A stretch of DNA of 64,000 nt from Paenibacillus terricola. GTDB lineage: Bacteria > Bacillota > Bacilli > Paenibacillales > Paenibacillaceae. The position numbers and the translations under genes were made by a program. Below the pieces are notes generated by a model that was not told where the DNA came from, did not search any database, and was given only the letters and a program-made list of their open reading frames with translations. Of this stretch, positions 33,688 through 43,253 are shown in pieces (position 1 is the stretch's first letter; each line of letters starts with the position of its first letter). The stretch covers positions 496,001 through 560,000 of the forward strand of contig NZ_JACXZA010000001.1 of assembly GCF_014779765.1 (NCBI RefSeq), read 5' to 3'.

Positions 33688-34785
33688 CTACTTATTGTTC
33701 GTTGTGCTTGTTGTCAGCAGATTCTTAATATCTGCCTTGGCGCGGAGATCGCTCACGAAAGTTTGGGACAATTCGTAGATCTTCTGACTGGTCAAAGTCT
33801 CTTTGATTTGATCTTTCACGTCTTCGAGCGTCTTCGTGACGGCTGCTTTATGATCCGTTACAAGGATAATATGATAGCCGAACTGCGATTGTACCGGCGA
33901 GCTGATCTCACCGACTTTGAGCGAGAACGCGGCGTCCTCGAACTCAGTTACCATCATTCCGCGTTCAAAATAACCAAGATCGCCGCCGCCAACGCCGGAC
34001 CCTGTATCAATCGATTTCTCTTGTGCTAACTGTGCGAAGTCAGCGCCATTCTTCAATTGCGTATAGATCGCGTCGGCCTCTGCTTTGGTATCCACAAGAA
34101 TATGGGAAGCTTTCACTTGTTCAGGGGTATTGAACGAGTCTTTGTTCTGATTATAGTAAGAGCTGATTTCGGAGTCCGTAATTTTCACCTGCGCGATCAG
34201 AAGCTTACGCAGGCGAGCCTGATTCAGCAAATTCGGATAAAGGTCTTTCTCCGTCATCTGGTATTGCTCCAGTGCCTGTTCGAAATTTTCACGGGAGCCC
34301 ATGCTGCTTATAATAATGTTCAGTTCGCGTTGAATGTCCTCATCGGAAATTGTAATGCCCTTCGAGTCTGCCGCTTGTTTCACAAGCTCGTAAGTAATAA
34401 GACCATCGAGAACGTTGTTGCCATTGCCGCCTTGAATCAATGCCTCGAACAATTGCTGCTGCTTAATGCCAATACCATTCACAGTCGCTACGAAGTCAGC
34501 CCCCGTCCGCTGCTTTGGCGAGGTGAAATAAACCGAGGATTTAGCGCCGTCATAGCGCACGCCTTGACCAAACGCTTCCGCTGCAAAACGAAGCGGCACA
34601 TACGTTGTACCGTTATACATGATACTCGTTTGCTTATCCGGCAATTTCTTCTCAACGCCGTCGAAGAAAAACTTCAATGGTTTTACGACAGCCTCGATCT
34701 TGCTCGGGTCCGCCGCATAGCTGACACCGCTGAAGAACAATGCGCCAGCGCAGAAGGATACAATGACATGCTTAAGTTTGTACAT
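33688..34785 (-). CDS. PrsA-like peptidyl-prolyl isomerase with stalk domain
   Basis: A 365-residue exported foldase. It has a signal peptide (VIVSFCAGALFFSGVSYAAD), a copper-amine-oxidase-N-like stalk domain (about 35-90, YNGTTYVPLRFAAEAFGQGV), a SurA-N-like helical part (about 100-200) and a parvulin rotamase domain (about 215-310, VKASHILVDTKAEAD, GGGDLGYFERGMMV, GYHIILV). No lipobox cysteine is present, unlike classic PrsA, so it is either secreted or held by its uncleaved signal. Start MYKLKHV at 34785 fits the signal peptide; an ATG six codons upstream also exists. Role: folding of secreted proteins such as the hydrolases here. Confidence 0.85.
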   Translation of the reverse strand: MYKLKHVIVSFCAGALFFSGVSYAADPSKIEAVVKPLKFFFDGVEKKLPDKQTSIMYNGTTYVPLRFAAEAFGQGVRYDGAKSSVYFTSPKQRTGADFVATVNGIGIKQQQLFEALIQGGNGNNVLDGLITYELVKQAADSKGITISDEDIQRELNIIISSMGSRENFEQALEQYQMTEKDLYPNLLNQARLRKLLIAQVKITDSEISSYYNQNKDSFNTPEQVKASHILVDTKAEADAIYTQLKNGADFAQLAQEKSIDTGSGVGGGDLGYFERGMMVTEFEDAAFSLKVGEISSPVQSQFGYHIILVTDHKAAVTKTLEDVKDQIKETLTSQKIYELSQTFVSDLRAKADIKNLLTTSTTNNK

Positions 34786-34885
34786 TATCGTTATTAGCCC
34801 CATTTCGAATATAGTATCTATCGAGTTCCATTATATAGTAAGTGCGTGTAAGCGCATACTATTTTCGTATGGTTGCTAGAAAGCA

Positions 34886-34920
34886 AAAATCCCGAGAGCC
34901 ATTAACCGGCGCTCGGGATT
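34886..34920 (-). terminator. Terminator, original 3' end of spoVR
   Basis: On the minus strand AATCCCGAG (34920-34912) pairs with CTCGGGATT (34897-34889) and is followed by TTTT. It directly follows the displaced spoVR 3' end. Confidence 0.8.
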
Positions 34921-34926
34921 CCTTAT

Positions 34927-35562
34927 TCAAATAAACTTCCGACTCGTTTTCTTCCCATCGCAGCTGAACACGATCTTCTTATCCTCGATCACCGTCTCGA
35001 GGTGGATCGACTTGCCCCACAGCGACACGATATGAGGGAGGGTGCGCTCAAGATACTTGAGATCGAGTTCGACGCCCTCGTAGCGGTGCTTCAGATACAT
35101 TTCGCCGACGCGGTTGAAATCGCCATCCTGCACGACGATGCTCGGGAAGCCGCCGTTGACGCGAGAGGTGACGAGCTGATCGCGGATGTTCGCCCACGTT
35201 TTATCGGTAATTTTCCACTCCGGACCCTTCTTTTCGAAAACGTACAAGTCCAAATCTTTCACCAGCTGCTTGTCGAGGTAGTTGCGCAGGAACGAGATGT
35301 CCGCGTCTTCCTCGCGCACCTCAAAGATCTTCTCCCGACCTTTGCCTGGCTTCATGCCGAACCGTTCGCGTTCCTCCTGCGTCGGATTGTCCCAGCGTTT
35401 CTCGATATGTTCAAAAATCTTCAGTCCGAGGTAGTACGGATTCAACGTATGCCGTGACGGCACGACAACGGAGCAGTTCAACTTCGCAAACTCGATAGTT
35501 TCTTCACTTGTCAGATCCAGCTCGCGGATGATGCGCTGATGCCAATACGAAGCCCAGCCTTC
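34927..35562 (-). pseudogene. Displaced 3' end of spoVR
   Basis: This 636-base segment encodes the last 211 residues of SpoVR and matches the 3' part of the intact gene (41052-41687) base for base in length, with about 30 substitutions by my count and no indel. In the encoded protein I found only one change (NCSVVV here, NSSVVV there). Homology stops at 35562, where AT-rich foreign DNA starts, and no start codon or ribosome site restores a gene. It is best read as the resident 3' end, cut off when the AT-rich block entered. Confidence 0.88.
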
Positions 35563-35710
35563 TTTGAGCTAAGGTGCTCTGTTGAAGTAGATAGTTTATT
35601 TATTGGTAATAACGCATTAATTCTTGTTTCAGAGAGGTTAGTGTTCTATACACAATATGTTTTTTTAGAGTAAAATATAGGTATTATGTTTCCAGAATCG
35701 GGGAATAGAT
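35563..35710 (+). promoter_or_regulatory. AT-rich leader and promoter region of the Lamassu-like operon
   Basis: Base composition changes abruptly at 35563. A -10-like TAAAAT lies near 35670 and GGGGAA before the ATG at 35711. The exact promoter is uncertain. Confidence 0.4.
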
Positions 35711-37201
35711 ATGAGCCCAACACCAGCTGATCATTTAAATGTACTAAATGGATCAATTGCAAATAGAAATGCCTATTCTTCAATAGACGGATATTTTTAT
35801 CAGTTTGAATTGACTTTGCTACATATTCTCATGGACCAATCTAGTGAAGATCCTTTCCAGGATCAGTTTCCTGGAGTTAATTCTCAATATAAAATTGAAC
35901 TCGTAGAGGATTACGCAAAGTATTTTATTGATAGTGGGAATGAGTATGTTCGTCTTGCTCAGATTAAGCATCATAATAAATACGCGGGTAATTCAGAGTA
36001 TTTAGAAGCAATATTATGGTTATATTATTCATTCCTGCGGTTAGAAAACAATGCCGGACATCTTAATAAAAAATTTAATATATTTCATTACGATAGATCT
36101 CCGAAAAAAGACACAGCAAGTGTTCTTAAAGATGCCTTTGAAAAAAATGAAAATGAGACAGAGGCAAACAAACAACATCCTGTATATCATCGAATTTTAG
36201 AACTAGGTACAGACTCACTACAAATGAGGAATAAATTTATTTCCCAAACTCAGTTTGTTAAAACGCAAAGCCTCCCGGAAGTGACTGCAGAAATTAAAAG
36301 AAGATTATATACAAGTCATGGTTCTGCACAGTATAATCCTGATTTTTTGTATGCAGCTATCTTAAGTAATATGATTAACGCTGGGAGGGCTGGTAATTCC
36401 ATTGGGTTACAGGAGATAAATAACTACTTCACTACTAATCCTATTATTGATCCTAAGTTTTACTTTTTAAAAATAATGCAATTAATTGATCGGGCACTTG
36501 ATGAATATCTAGAGCAAATGTCGGAGCCCAATCCATTACTTCCTAACTCAGTTGTTGATTCTAATGTTGTTAACGACTACGAATCAATTGCAGAGAAAAT
36601 CCATAACTTCTTTGAGAAACATCTTGATGAACCCGAAAAGAGGACCAGTTTTATTTCTTCTATAAGTGATTCCAGAAACTTGCAACATAATAATACATTA
36701 ATTGCTGAATATGAAGAATTCAGTAAGAATTTTGTTCATATCAGAGCGTTTATTTTTAAGTTGGCTAAAATTATTTATGCATACGAAAAGAATACTTGTC
36801 TTGTTAACAATCTTGATGATTGGTTTGAATTTACAACAAATTGTTGGTTATTTAAGCACCCCCATGAAGAAAGAAAACAAGGGGTTATTTTAGCTGATCC
36901 TCAGCAATCATTAGATGCAATAAAAACAATAGGGATGTTGCGTACTAGATTATCTTCTATAGAGAATGAAGATCATATTCCGAATGTGTGGTACTGGGGA
37001 AATATAGCTCAACTTCGTGCTTCACATATGATTCCATATAGACTTGATATTACAAAAGTACCGGTAGAAAAGTGGGCATTAAATACATGCGAACCAGACT
37101 CCTATTTTACCGTGCAATGTTTAAACTGTTTGAATGTAGGGGAAGCGGGGACAATTGATCATGTTCCTAATATTTTTAAAGTAAATTGTAAAATGGGGTG
37201 A
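35711..37201 (+). CDS. Lamassu LmuA-like effector with Cap4-type nuclease domain
   Basis: A 496-residue, AT-rich-coded protein. The first 100 residues fit the PD-(D/E)xK dsDNA nuclease fold of Cap4/DUF4297 proteins: DGYFYQFELTLLHIL (26-40), the acidic pair in IELVEDY (E63, E66, D67) and Q84-I-K86 in RLAQIKHHNK. The remaining helical 400 residues end in a region with CLNC, resembling ABC-three-component C-terminal domains. Its stop overlaps the GTG of the next gene (GTGA). Gene order nuclease, small middle protein, SMC-like ATPase matches Lamassu/DdmABC systems, where the nuclease destroys DNA once invading phage or plasmid DNA is sensed. Sequence similarity is judged by motif only. Confidence 0.68.
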   Translation: MSPTPADHLNVLNGSIANRNAYSSIDGYFYQFELTLLHILMDQSSEDPFQDQFPGVNSQYKIELVEDYAKYFIDSGNEYVRLAQIKHHNKYAGNSEYLEAILWLYYSFLRLENNAGHLNKKFNIFHYDRSPKKDTASVLKDAFEKNENETEANKQHPVYHRILELGTDSLQMRNKFISQTQFVKTQSLPEVTAEIKRRLYTSHGSAQYNPDFLYAAILSNMINAGRAGNSIGLQEINNYFTTNPIIDPKFYFLKIMQLIDRALDEYLEQMSEPNPLLPNSVVDSNVVNDYESIAEKIHNFFEKHLDEPEKRTSFISSISDSRNLQHNNTLIAEYEEFSKNFVHIRAFIFKLAKIIYAYEKNTCLVNNLDDWFEFTTNCWLFKHPHEERKQGVILADPQQSLDAIKTIGMLRTRLSSIENEDHIPNVWYWGNIAQLRASHMIPYRLDITKVPVEKWALNTCEPDSYFTVQCLNCLNVGEAGTIDHVPNIFKVNCKMG

Positions 37202-37770
37202 ATCGTTTGATCATTCGTGTAAAAAAACATCTTGAGGATAATGGCTTTAATCCTATAAGTGAAGAATCTAAATTTAGAAAACACTTAGAGGAGCTCGGTT
37301 TAGATGACGTTTATTTAAATAAACAAGAAAACGAGATGTATATTGTTAAAAGTAAAGATGAACCCATGGCTTTAGATGAAGTTCAGATAATTATTAATAA
37401 AATTGCTGGATTCACGTTATTATTTCCTAATATATCTCTATCTTATAATATCAATCTCGTTTTGATTTGTCCTTTGAATAAAAAGCAAGTAGATAATGAA
37501 TTATTGGACGGAATAAATCGTTTAAATATTGAAAGGAATAAATATTACTGTAGGAAATTTGTTCTTAACAGTAGTGCAAAAAACACAGACGAAGAAATTG
37601 ATATTTTACCAATTAGAGCTATTAGTTTACATATCAAAGAACAGTTTAATGGATACGATGGACTGAATCGTAATGTGTCCAATGTTTTAGGAGATGCAAT
37701 GTTTGAAGAACTAAGTAAACCTGAAAGACCTGAGTTAGATCAAATTCTTAAGTTCTTGGAGATTGAATAA
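37198..37770 (+). CDS. Lamassu LmuC-like / ABC-3C middle component
   Basis: A 190-residue protein of mixed alpha/beta character. NLVLICPLNKKQVDNELLDG followed by IERNKYYCRKFVL resembles the middle component of ABC-three-component systems, which links the effector to the SMC-like ATPase. It is translationally coupled to the nuclease by a four-base overlap, and its stop (37768-37770) lies 16 bases before the ATG of the ATPase. No catalytic motif is visible. Identification depends mostly on size, position and the CRKFVL pattern. Confidence 0.6.
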   Translation: MNRLIIRVKKHLEDNGFNPISEESKFRKHLEELGLDDVYLNKQENEMYIVKSKDEPMALDEVQIIINKIAGFTLLFPNISLSYNINLVLICPLNKKQVDNELLDGINRLNIERNKYYCRKFVLNSSAKNTDEEIDILPIRAISLHIKEQFNGYDGLNRNVSNVLGDAMFEELSKPERPELDQILKFLEIE

Positions 37771-37786
37771 CGAGGATGCTGATAAT

Positions 37787-40420
37787 ATGACGAATAATAA
37801 ATTTATTATTTGTAAAGTTCATATAATGAACTTTCGCGGTTATAAAGAAAAAAGTTTTGATTTATTCTCAAATAAAGAGACCCAGAATATGAAAAATGGA
37901 ATCATCCTAATTAGTGGTTCAAATGGCTTTGGGAAAACAACTTTGTTGGATGCGATTGAGTGGTGTCTAACCGGCACTGTGAGAAGGCTGGAAAGCGAAT
38001 TTTTAAGAAGAAAAGAAAACTCCAAATCATTACAACTTGGTTTGATTAAAAATAACTCAAGTAGAAAAGGAGATAGTGTTAGTGTAGAAATAGAGGCATA
38101 TTTTAATGGTAAAAATGTAAGTTTGATTAGAACATTTAACGCTACAACTGAAAAAAATGGTTTTAATTTAGATGAAACCAACTTTAGTTTCAAGATTGAG
38201 GGCAATGAGTACGCGGGAAAAACAGTAGATGATTTATTTTTTACTGAATTAGACGAGGAAGTTAAGGTGTCGAAATATTTTTACGATCGACATATTTGTA
38301 CCTTTGATAAAAACCTAAAAATTTACAATAACAGTAGAGAAGATTTTTATCAGTCGTTCTCACTTTTTTTTGGCGGTACTGAGGAAATAGAAATAATATT
38401 AAATAATTTAAATGGATTTGAAGAGAAACAAGGAAAAACCAAAAATATAAAGATAGGTTTAATTGATGAATTAAATAATAAGATCAACACAGATAGAGAA
38501 TCACTTGAAACGGTACTTCAAACATTAAATCAAGAAAAAAATAATTTTACTGAACTGAAACAGGAGATTGCTCTAGTCAGCAATCTTGAAGCAGAAATCA
38601 AAAAAAGTCCTCGAGAAATTTATTTTAATGGGGAACAGGATGCCGAATATTATTACTATCATGAAGATGAATTAGAAAAAAGATATGCTCTATGTAAAGA
38701 CCAACGGATGAATTATGAGTACTTAGAAAAAGTATTATTAGCAACAAATGTAGAAACCTTTATTCGACCGGAGTTAGAAAGTTGTATTGCGAATAATGAA
38801 TTGATAAACTTTAGAAAAAAAGTAAGAGAGCCATTTGAACGTAATGCAAACTTGATAAGCTTGATCCAAAGTAATGATCTACAAGAAAACAAAGAAAGAA
38901 AGTATTCTTTAGAGTCAGAAATCTCCAAGATTCAAGATTACACGCGCTATAATAATGAAAGTCATGTATTTATCGATCAAATACAAAAAAAATATGGACT
39001 TGATGAACGTATCATAAATATAACTTCTCAGCTGCAAGAGAGAGCAGCACTAAAGGAAAAATATGCGAATCAAATAAAAGGGTTTGAAACGAATGAACGG
39101 AGTACAAAGGCATTACGTGCGTTAGTAGATCATATTAAGGGCTTTGAACAGATACGACATAATGGACATGAAAAGTGCCCGCTTTGCGGGAGTACAGAAT
39201 TATTTATAGATCAACACATTGAGTTAGCAGAAGAAGCTAAAACATTACTTGGTGCTGTAGATGAAGCGCGTGCCTCTTTAGCTAATGAATTGGCATCTGT
39301 TGAGGATGAAATGTCTAATCACTTTTCGGAGCTTAAAGGACTTGTTTTGAATGTTCTTAATGATATGCTTAGAAAAGTAACACTTATTGTTAATGCCTTT
39401 AGTCAGATGGATACTTTTATAATGGAGATAAATAAGCACAGTCTTAATCTTAGGGAATTAACTGCAAAGAAAATTTTTGAGTTAGAACGAGAAATTGTAA
39501 TTAGGGCTGAATTGAAAACACCTCTTACACAAGATCAGCTTAACAAGATTCAATCTGTTTACAAGAGTTTTGAAAATACCAAAAATGAAGAGTATTGGGA
39601 ATTATACAACCAACTAACGGCAATACAAAAAATTGAGATTTTTAAGGAGTTTATTGAATTAAGTACTCGATATACTGAAAACTTTTTAGAGTTGCACCAG
39701 CCATTACTACCTTTAAAGGATATTAATCTAGACAACGTTAAATTAAAGATTAATATTCTGAAGAAAATTGAAAATGAACTAAAAAATGATGAACTAATAA
39801 AAAAAGCGGACAAGATAATAATTGAATTGGAAGGAAAGCGTACTGCTATAAATAATGAAATAAATATTAAAGAAAAGAAGCTTACTAAGCTTAAGGAGAT
39901 TCAAAGAGAGCTAAGAGAGATACGAAATAAATGGGACAAGCTTATCGGGGATCAAATAAATGAACCTATGCAGAGAATTTTCAAAAGACTCAGTAGGCAT
40001 ACTAATATTGAATCAATAAATCTAATGCCCGAAGGTAGAACCACACAAAAAACCAATGTTACTGTAACTGTTGATGGTGGTAAAGAGATGTATGTACCTA
40101 ATGTTTTGAGCGCTGGTCAACTTTCAATGGTATCTCTGTCGATGTTCTTAACAGTAGCAATGGGGCAGAAACAAAATCCTTTTAGATGTTATTTTCTTGA
40201 TGATCCTATACAATCAATGGATGATTTAAACGTATTGTCATTTGTCGACCTTCTCAGAGTGGAACAAAACGATAAAGAGCGCTTTTTCGATCAACTATTT
40301 ATTACGACTTGCAATGAAGATCTTGAAAAACTTATCGCTCACAAAATGAAGACATTTGGCGTTAATTTATGTCATCTTAAGTTTGATGGCTACGGGGAGT
40401 ACAGGAATTTGGAATACTAA
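37787..40420 (+). CDS. Lamassu LmuB-like SMC/Rad50-type ATPase
   Basis: An 877-residue SMC/Rad50-like ATPase. N-terminal lobe: MNFRGYKEKSFDLF and Walker A GSNGFGKTT (G44-T52). Long coiled coils from about residue 190 to 740 are interrupted by a zinc hook CPLCG (C464, C467). C-terminal lobe: ABC signature LSAGQLS near 778 and Walker B with D-loop FLDDPIQSMDDLN near 803. It should bridge and inspect DNA ends or structures and license the nuclease. ATG 37787 is preferred; an in-frame TTG at 37763 overlaps the previous gene. Coding is strongly AT-biased, unlike the flanks. Confidence 0.8.
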   Translation: MTNNKFIICKVHIMNFRGYKEKSFDLFSNKETQNMKNGIILISGSNGFGKTTLLDAIEWCLTGTVRRLESEFLRRKENSKSLQLGLIKNNSSRKGDSVSVEIEAYFNGKNVSLIRTFNATTEKNGFNLDETNFSFKIEGNEYAGKTVDDLFFTELDEEVKVSKYFYDRHICTFDKNLKIYNNSREDFYQSFSLFFGGTEEIEIILNNLNGFEEKQGKTKNIKIGLIDELNNKINTDRESLETVLQTLNQEKNNFTELKQEIALVSNLEAEIKKSPREIYFNGEQDAEYYYYHEDELEKRYALCKDQRMNYEYLEKVLLATNVETFIRPELESCIANNELINFRKKVREPFERNANLISLIQSNDLQENKERKYSLESEISKIQDYTRYNNESHVFIDQIQKKYGLDERIINITSQLQERAALKEKYANQIKGFETNERSTKALRALVDHIKGFEQIRHNGHEKCPLCGSTELFIDQHIELAEEAKTLLGAVDEARASLANELASVEDEMSNHFSELKGLVLNVLNDMLRKVTLIVNAFSQMDTFIMEINKHSLNLRELTAKKIFELEREIVIRAELKTPLTQDQLNKIQSVYKSFENTKNEEYWELYNQLTAIQKIEIFKEFIELSTRYTENFLELHQPLLPLKDINLDNVKLKINILKKIENELKNDELIKKADKIIIELEGKRTAINNEINIKEKKLTKLKEIQRELREIRNKWDKLIGDQINEPMQRIFKRLSRHTNIESINLMPEGRTTQKTNVTVTVDGGKEMYVPNVLSAGQLSMVSLSMFLTVAMGQKQNPFRCYFLDDPIQSMDDLNVLSFVDLLRVEQNDKERFFDQLFITTCNEDLEKLIAHKMKTFGVNLCHLKFDGYGEYRNLEY

Positions 40421-40434
40421 TTATTATTGCTGTA

Positions 40435-40791
40435 TTATATACTAACACCTTTTGCTCTCAATGCGGCAAGGCATATTGACTCTTGAAATGTCTCTGCATC
40501 TGAGAAGGAGGTTCCTGAAAGGATTTCAGTTGAAAGTGCAATTCTACAGGAGAATTGTTTGTAATTGTGTATCTTTATTTCAATAGCATGTCCCTCATCG
40601 ATGAGTTTCTCAATCACGTCATATGCTTGTCTTGGGTTTGTGGAGAAATTCCACATTCCCAAATCATGATGATAAGAAAATGAAGTTCTCCAGTTTTCTG
40701 ATAAACTATTCTCATTCGAGAAATTCATTACTTTTACTCCGACGAGTAGATTTCGTTCAAAACTAGTTAGATTATTCCAGTAATTATTCAT
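40435..40791 (-). CDS. Phage ABA-sandwich-like small protein
   Basis: A 118-residue protein, convergent with the ATPase gene with only 14 bases between stops. The C-terminal 70 residues (W.FSTNPRQAYDVIEKLIDEG, then an aromatic strand, then FQESICLAALRAKG) follow the pattern of the phage ABA-sandwich (BC1872-like) domain, common in Bacillus phages and mobile elements. GGGAGGG precedes the ATG. It may be cargo of the same mobile block; a role in the defence system is not shown. Function unknown. Confidence 0.55.
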   Translation of the reverse strand: MNNYWNNLTSFERNLLVGVKVMNFSNENSLSENWRTSFSYHHDLGMWNFSTNPRQAYDVIEKLIDEGHAIEIKIHNYKQFSCRIALSTEILSGTSFSDAETFQESICLAALRAKGVSI

Positions 40792-40999
40792 GATATCCCT
40801 CCCAATTAGCCCTTTTTCTTATCGTTAGTTTATCCAATAATTTCTGCACCGATAAGGAACTACTTCTATTTAAAGATTGTATGAGTCTGTCCCATTTAAT
40901 ATGAAGATGATTTTTAAAGATGGATTATGTGGAATCCGGCTTAAGAAGTCATTGCCCACAACATCAAATCTTTGAGCATCTTGACCGTTGGGTAGAAAA

Positions 41000-41030
41000 A
41001 AGATGACCTCCAAAGAATCTGGAGGTCATC
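41000..41030 (-). terminator. Terminator of the restored spoVR gene
   Basis: On the minus strand GATGACCTCCA pairs with TGGAGGTCATC (arms 41002-41012 and 41020-41030), followed by TTTTTT. It differs from the terminator behind the displaced copy. Confidence 0.85.
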
Positions 41031-41051
41031 ACAAGTTAAGCCCATCAACTG

Positions 41052-42488
41052 TCAAATAAACTTCCGACTCGTCTTCTTCCCGTCGCAGCTGAACACGATC
41101 TTCTTATCCTCGATCACCGTCTCGAGGTGGATCGACTTGCCCCACAGCGACACGATATGAGGGAGGGTGCGCTCGAGATACTTGAGATCGAGCTCGACGC
41201 CCTCGTAACGGTGCTTCAGGTACATTTCGCCGACGCGATTGAAATCGCCATCCTGCACGACGATGCTCGGGAAGCCGCCGTTGACGCGGGAGGTGACGAG
41301 CTGATCGCGGATGTTCGCCCAAGTTTTATCGGTAATTTTCCACTCCGGACCCTTCTTCTCGAATACATACAAGTCCAGATCCTTCACCAACTGCTTGTCG
41401 AGGTAGTTGCGTAGGAACGAAATATCCGCATCTTCTTCGCGTACCTCGAATATCTTCTCCCGACCTTTGCCTGGCTTCATGCCGAACCGTTCGCGTTCCT
41501 CCTGCGTCGGATTGTCCCAGCGTTTCTCGATATGCTCGAATATCTTCAGCCCGAGGTAGTACGGATTCAACGTATGCCGCGACGGCACGACAACGGAGCT
41601 GTTCAGCTTCGCAAACTCGATAGTTTCTTCACTTGTCAGATCCAGCTCGCGGATGATGCGCTGATGCCAATACGAAGCCCAGCCTTCGTTCATAATCTTC
41701 GTCTCGAGCTGCGGCCAGAAGTAGAGCATTTCGTCGCGAAGCATCGACATAATGTCGCGCTGCCAGTCCTCGAGCATGGTCGAGTATTCTTCGATGAACC
41801 AGACGAGATCCTTCTCTGCTTCTGGAGGGAATCGGACACTAGTAGACTCCTGCGTATTCTCGGCTTCTGATGGATCCAACGACCACAAATCATCGTATGC
41901 GCCCTCGACCTCAGGCTTGCGGATGGATCTGGCGTTCTCTCTCTCGACCATCTCGATGTAACGAGCCTTGTCAAGGTTGTAGGGCCGCATAATTCTCGGA
42001 TCGATATGCTCTTGAATCGCGAGAACCGAATCGATAAACTTCTCCACCCGTTCGGAGCCGTACTCCAGTTCATACTGCGCAACGCGTTCCGCGGTAGCGG
42101 ACATACTCTCGACCATGTTTCGGTTCGTCTGGCTGAAACGGGCATTGTTCTTGAAGAAATCGCAGTGCGCGAGCACGTGAGCGACGATCAGCTTGTTCTG
42201 AATGAGCGAGTTGCCGTCGAGCAGGAAGGCATAACACGGGTTGGAGTTGATGACCAGCTCATAGATTTTGCTCAAGCCGAAGTCATATTGCATCTTCATC
42301 TTATTGAACGTCTTGCCGAAGCTCCAATGGCTGAATCGAGTCGGCATGCCGTACGCCCCGAACGTGTAGATGATGTCGGCGGGGCAGATCTCATAACGCA
42401 TCGGATAAAAGTCGAGGCCGAACCCTTGAGCGATCTCTGTAATCTCATCAATCGCCCGCTCGAGCTGGCGGATTTCGTCTTGTTTCAT
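41052..42488 (-). CDS. spoVR: Stage V sporulation protein R, restored copy
   Basis: A 478-residue SpoVR, needed for normal spore cortex formation in Bacillus; its enzymatic role is unknown. The start [20 protein letters not shown] and blocks [20 protein letters not shown]-like, [27 protein letters not shown] and [13 protein letters not shown] are typical. ATG 42488 is nine bases from GGAGGG; other in-frame ATGs upstream fit less well. Bases 41052-41687 are duplicated at 34927-35562. The 5' part appears resident and the 3' part seems to have come with the AT-rich block, giving an intact mosaic gene. Confidence 0.93.
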   Translation of the reverse strand: MKQDEIRQLERAIDEITEIAQGFGLDFYPMRYEICPADIIYTFGAYGMPTRFSHWSFGKTFNKMKMQYDFGLSKIYELVINSNPCYAFLLDGNSLIQNKLIVAHVLAHCDFFKNNARFSQTNRNMVESMSATAERVAQYELEYGSERVEKFIDSVLAIQEHIDPRIMRPYNLDKARYIEMVERENARSIRKPEVEGAYDDLWSLDPSEAENTQESTSVRFPPEAEKDLVWFIEEYSTMLEDWQRDIMSMLRDEMLYFWPQLETKIMNEGWASYWHQRIIRELDLTSEETIEFAKLNSSVVVPSRHTLNPYYLGLKIFEHIEKRWDNPTQEERERFGMKPGKGREKIFEVREEDADISFLRNYLDKQLVKDLDLYVFEKKGPEWKITDKTWANIRDQLVTSRVNGGFPSIVVQDGDFNRVGEMYLKHRYEGVELDLKYLERTLPHIVSLWGKSIHLETVIEDKKIVFSCDGKKTSRKFI

Positions 42489-42674
42489 CGGCATGATCCC
42501 TCCGAGCGAAGTAATACGTTTCATACCATAGGTATGTCTCAGGAGAGGGGGATATGTCTGCGTAACAACAGGAGGCGTAGTCCCGAACTTAGATGCAGCG
42601 ATATTATTGGATAGAAAGCACGGATTGGAACACTAGAGGATTGGACAGGCTGACAACAAGAAGGAGGATGGGTT

Positions 42675-43253
42675 ATGAATATATTGCTCGGCTTGTCTGG
42701 TGTCGTGATTTGCTTTTTCCTATTTCGGGATTACAAGTATAGACAAATGATAAACAGTTATCGAGCTCATGCATTTGAAGCATTCACTTCCCATGAAGAG
42801 ATGAAAGAAACGCTTAGGATTGGACTTTATAATCGTTTCAAGAGGGAAGAAGGATCGGATAAAGAGGAGGATCCGCTGCTGTTTGAACATTTTGTAGCGG
42901 ATGTGATGGCGTCTGTTCGAGGAGGAAGGACGTTTGTGACCAAAGGTTCAGGCGATTATGGAGTCGATATCGAGGAACAAGCCGATCGAGGGTTATATCT
43001 TGGGCAAGTGAAGTGTTATCAAGATTCGGTCGGGTATGAGCCCATCGCGATTATTCACTCTCAGATGATGAAGCAAGGTGCTGTTGGCGGGTATGTGGTC
43101 ACGACCAGCCAATTTACACCGAATGCGTATGCCTATGCCAAAGGGCTTAATATCGATCTCATTAACGGGAATCAGTTGGTGGAACTATGGCTTGATTATT
43201 TGGAGGATAAAAGAGAAAGTGCCCAAGAGCTGCAATTGGTTCCTCAGGTTTAA
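42675..43253 (+). CDS. Membrane-anchored Mrr-type restriction endonuclease-like protein
   Basis: A 192-residue protein. A single N-terminal hydrophobic helix (ILLGLSGVVICFFLF) precedes an Mrr-catalytic domain of the PD-(D/E)xK fold: FEHFVADVMASVRGG, GSGDYGVDI (Asp residues), GQVKCY (Q-x-K) and GGYVVTTSQFTPNAYAYAKG. Mrr-type nucleases cut modified DNA; membrane-anchored versions are common and of unclear role. AAGGAGGATGG precedes the ATG. It lies 180 bases from spoVR on the opposite strand, next to the AT-rich defence block, but its own base composition looks like the host. Confidence 0.85.
   Translation: MNILLGLSGVVICFFLFRDYKYRQMINSYRAHAFEAFTSHEEMKETLRIGLYNRFKREEGSDKEEDPLLFEHFVADVMASVRGGRTFVTKGSGDYGVDIEEQADRGLYLGQVKCYQDSVGYEPIAIIHSQMMKQGAVGGYVVTTSQFTPNAYAYAKGLNIDLINGNQLVELWLDYLEDKRESAQELQLVPQV

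Noticed and set aside
35563-41051. Search for an integrase, transposase or tRNA-type attachment site at the edges of the AT-rich block
   Set aside because: None was found; the only terminal similarity is the spoVR 3' end itself, so a classical integrase-driven element cannot be claimed from this window.
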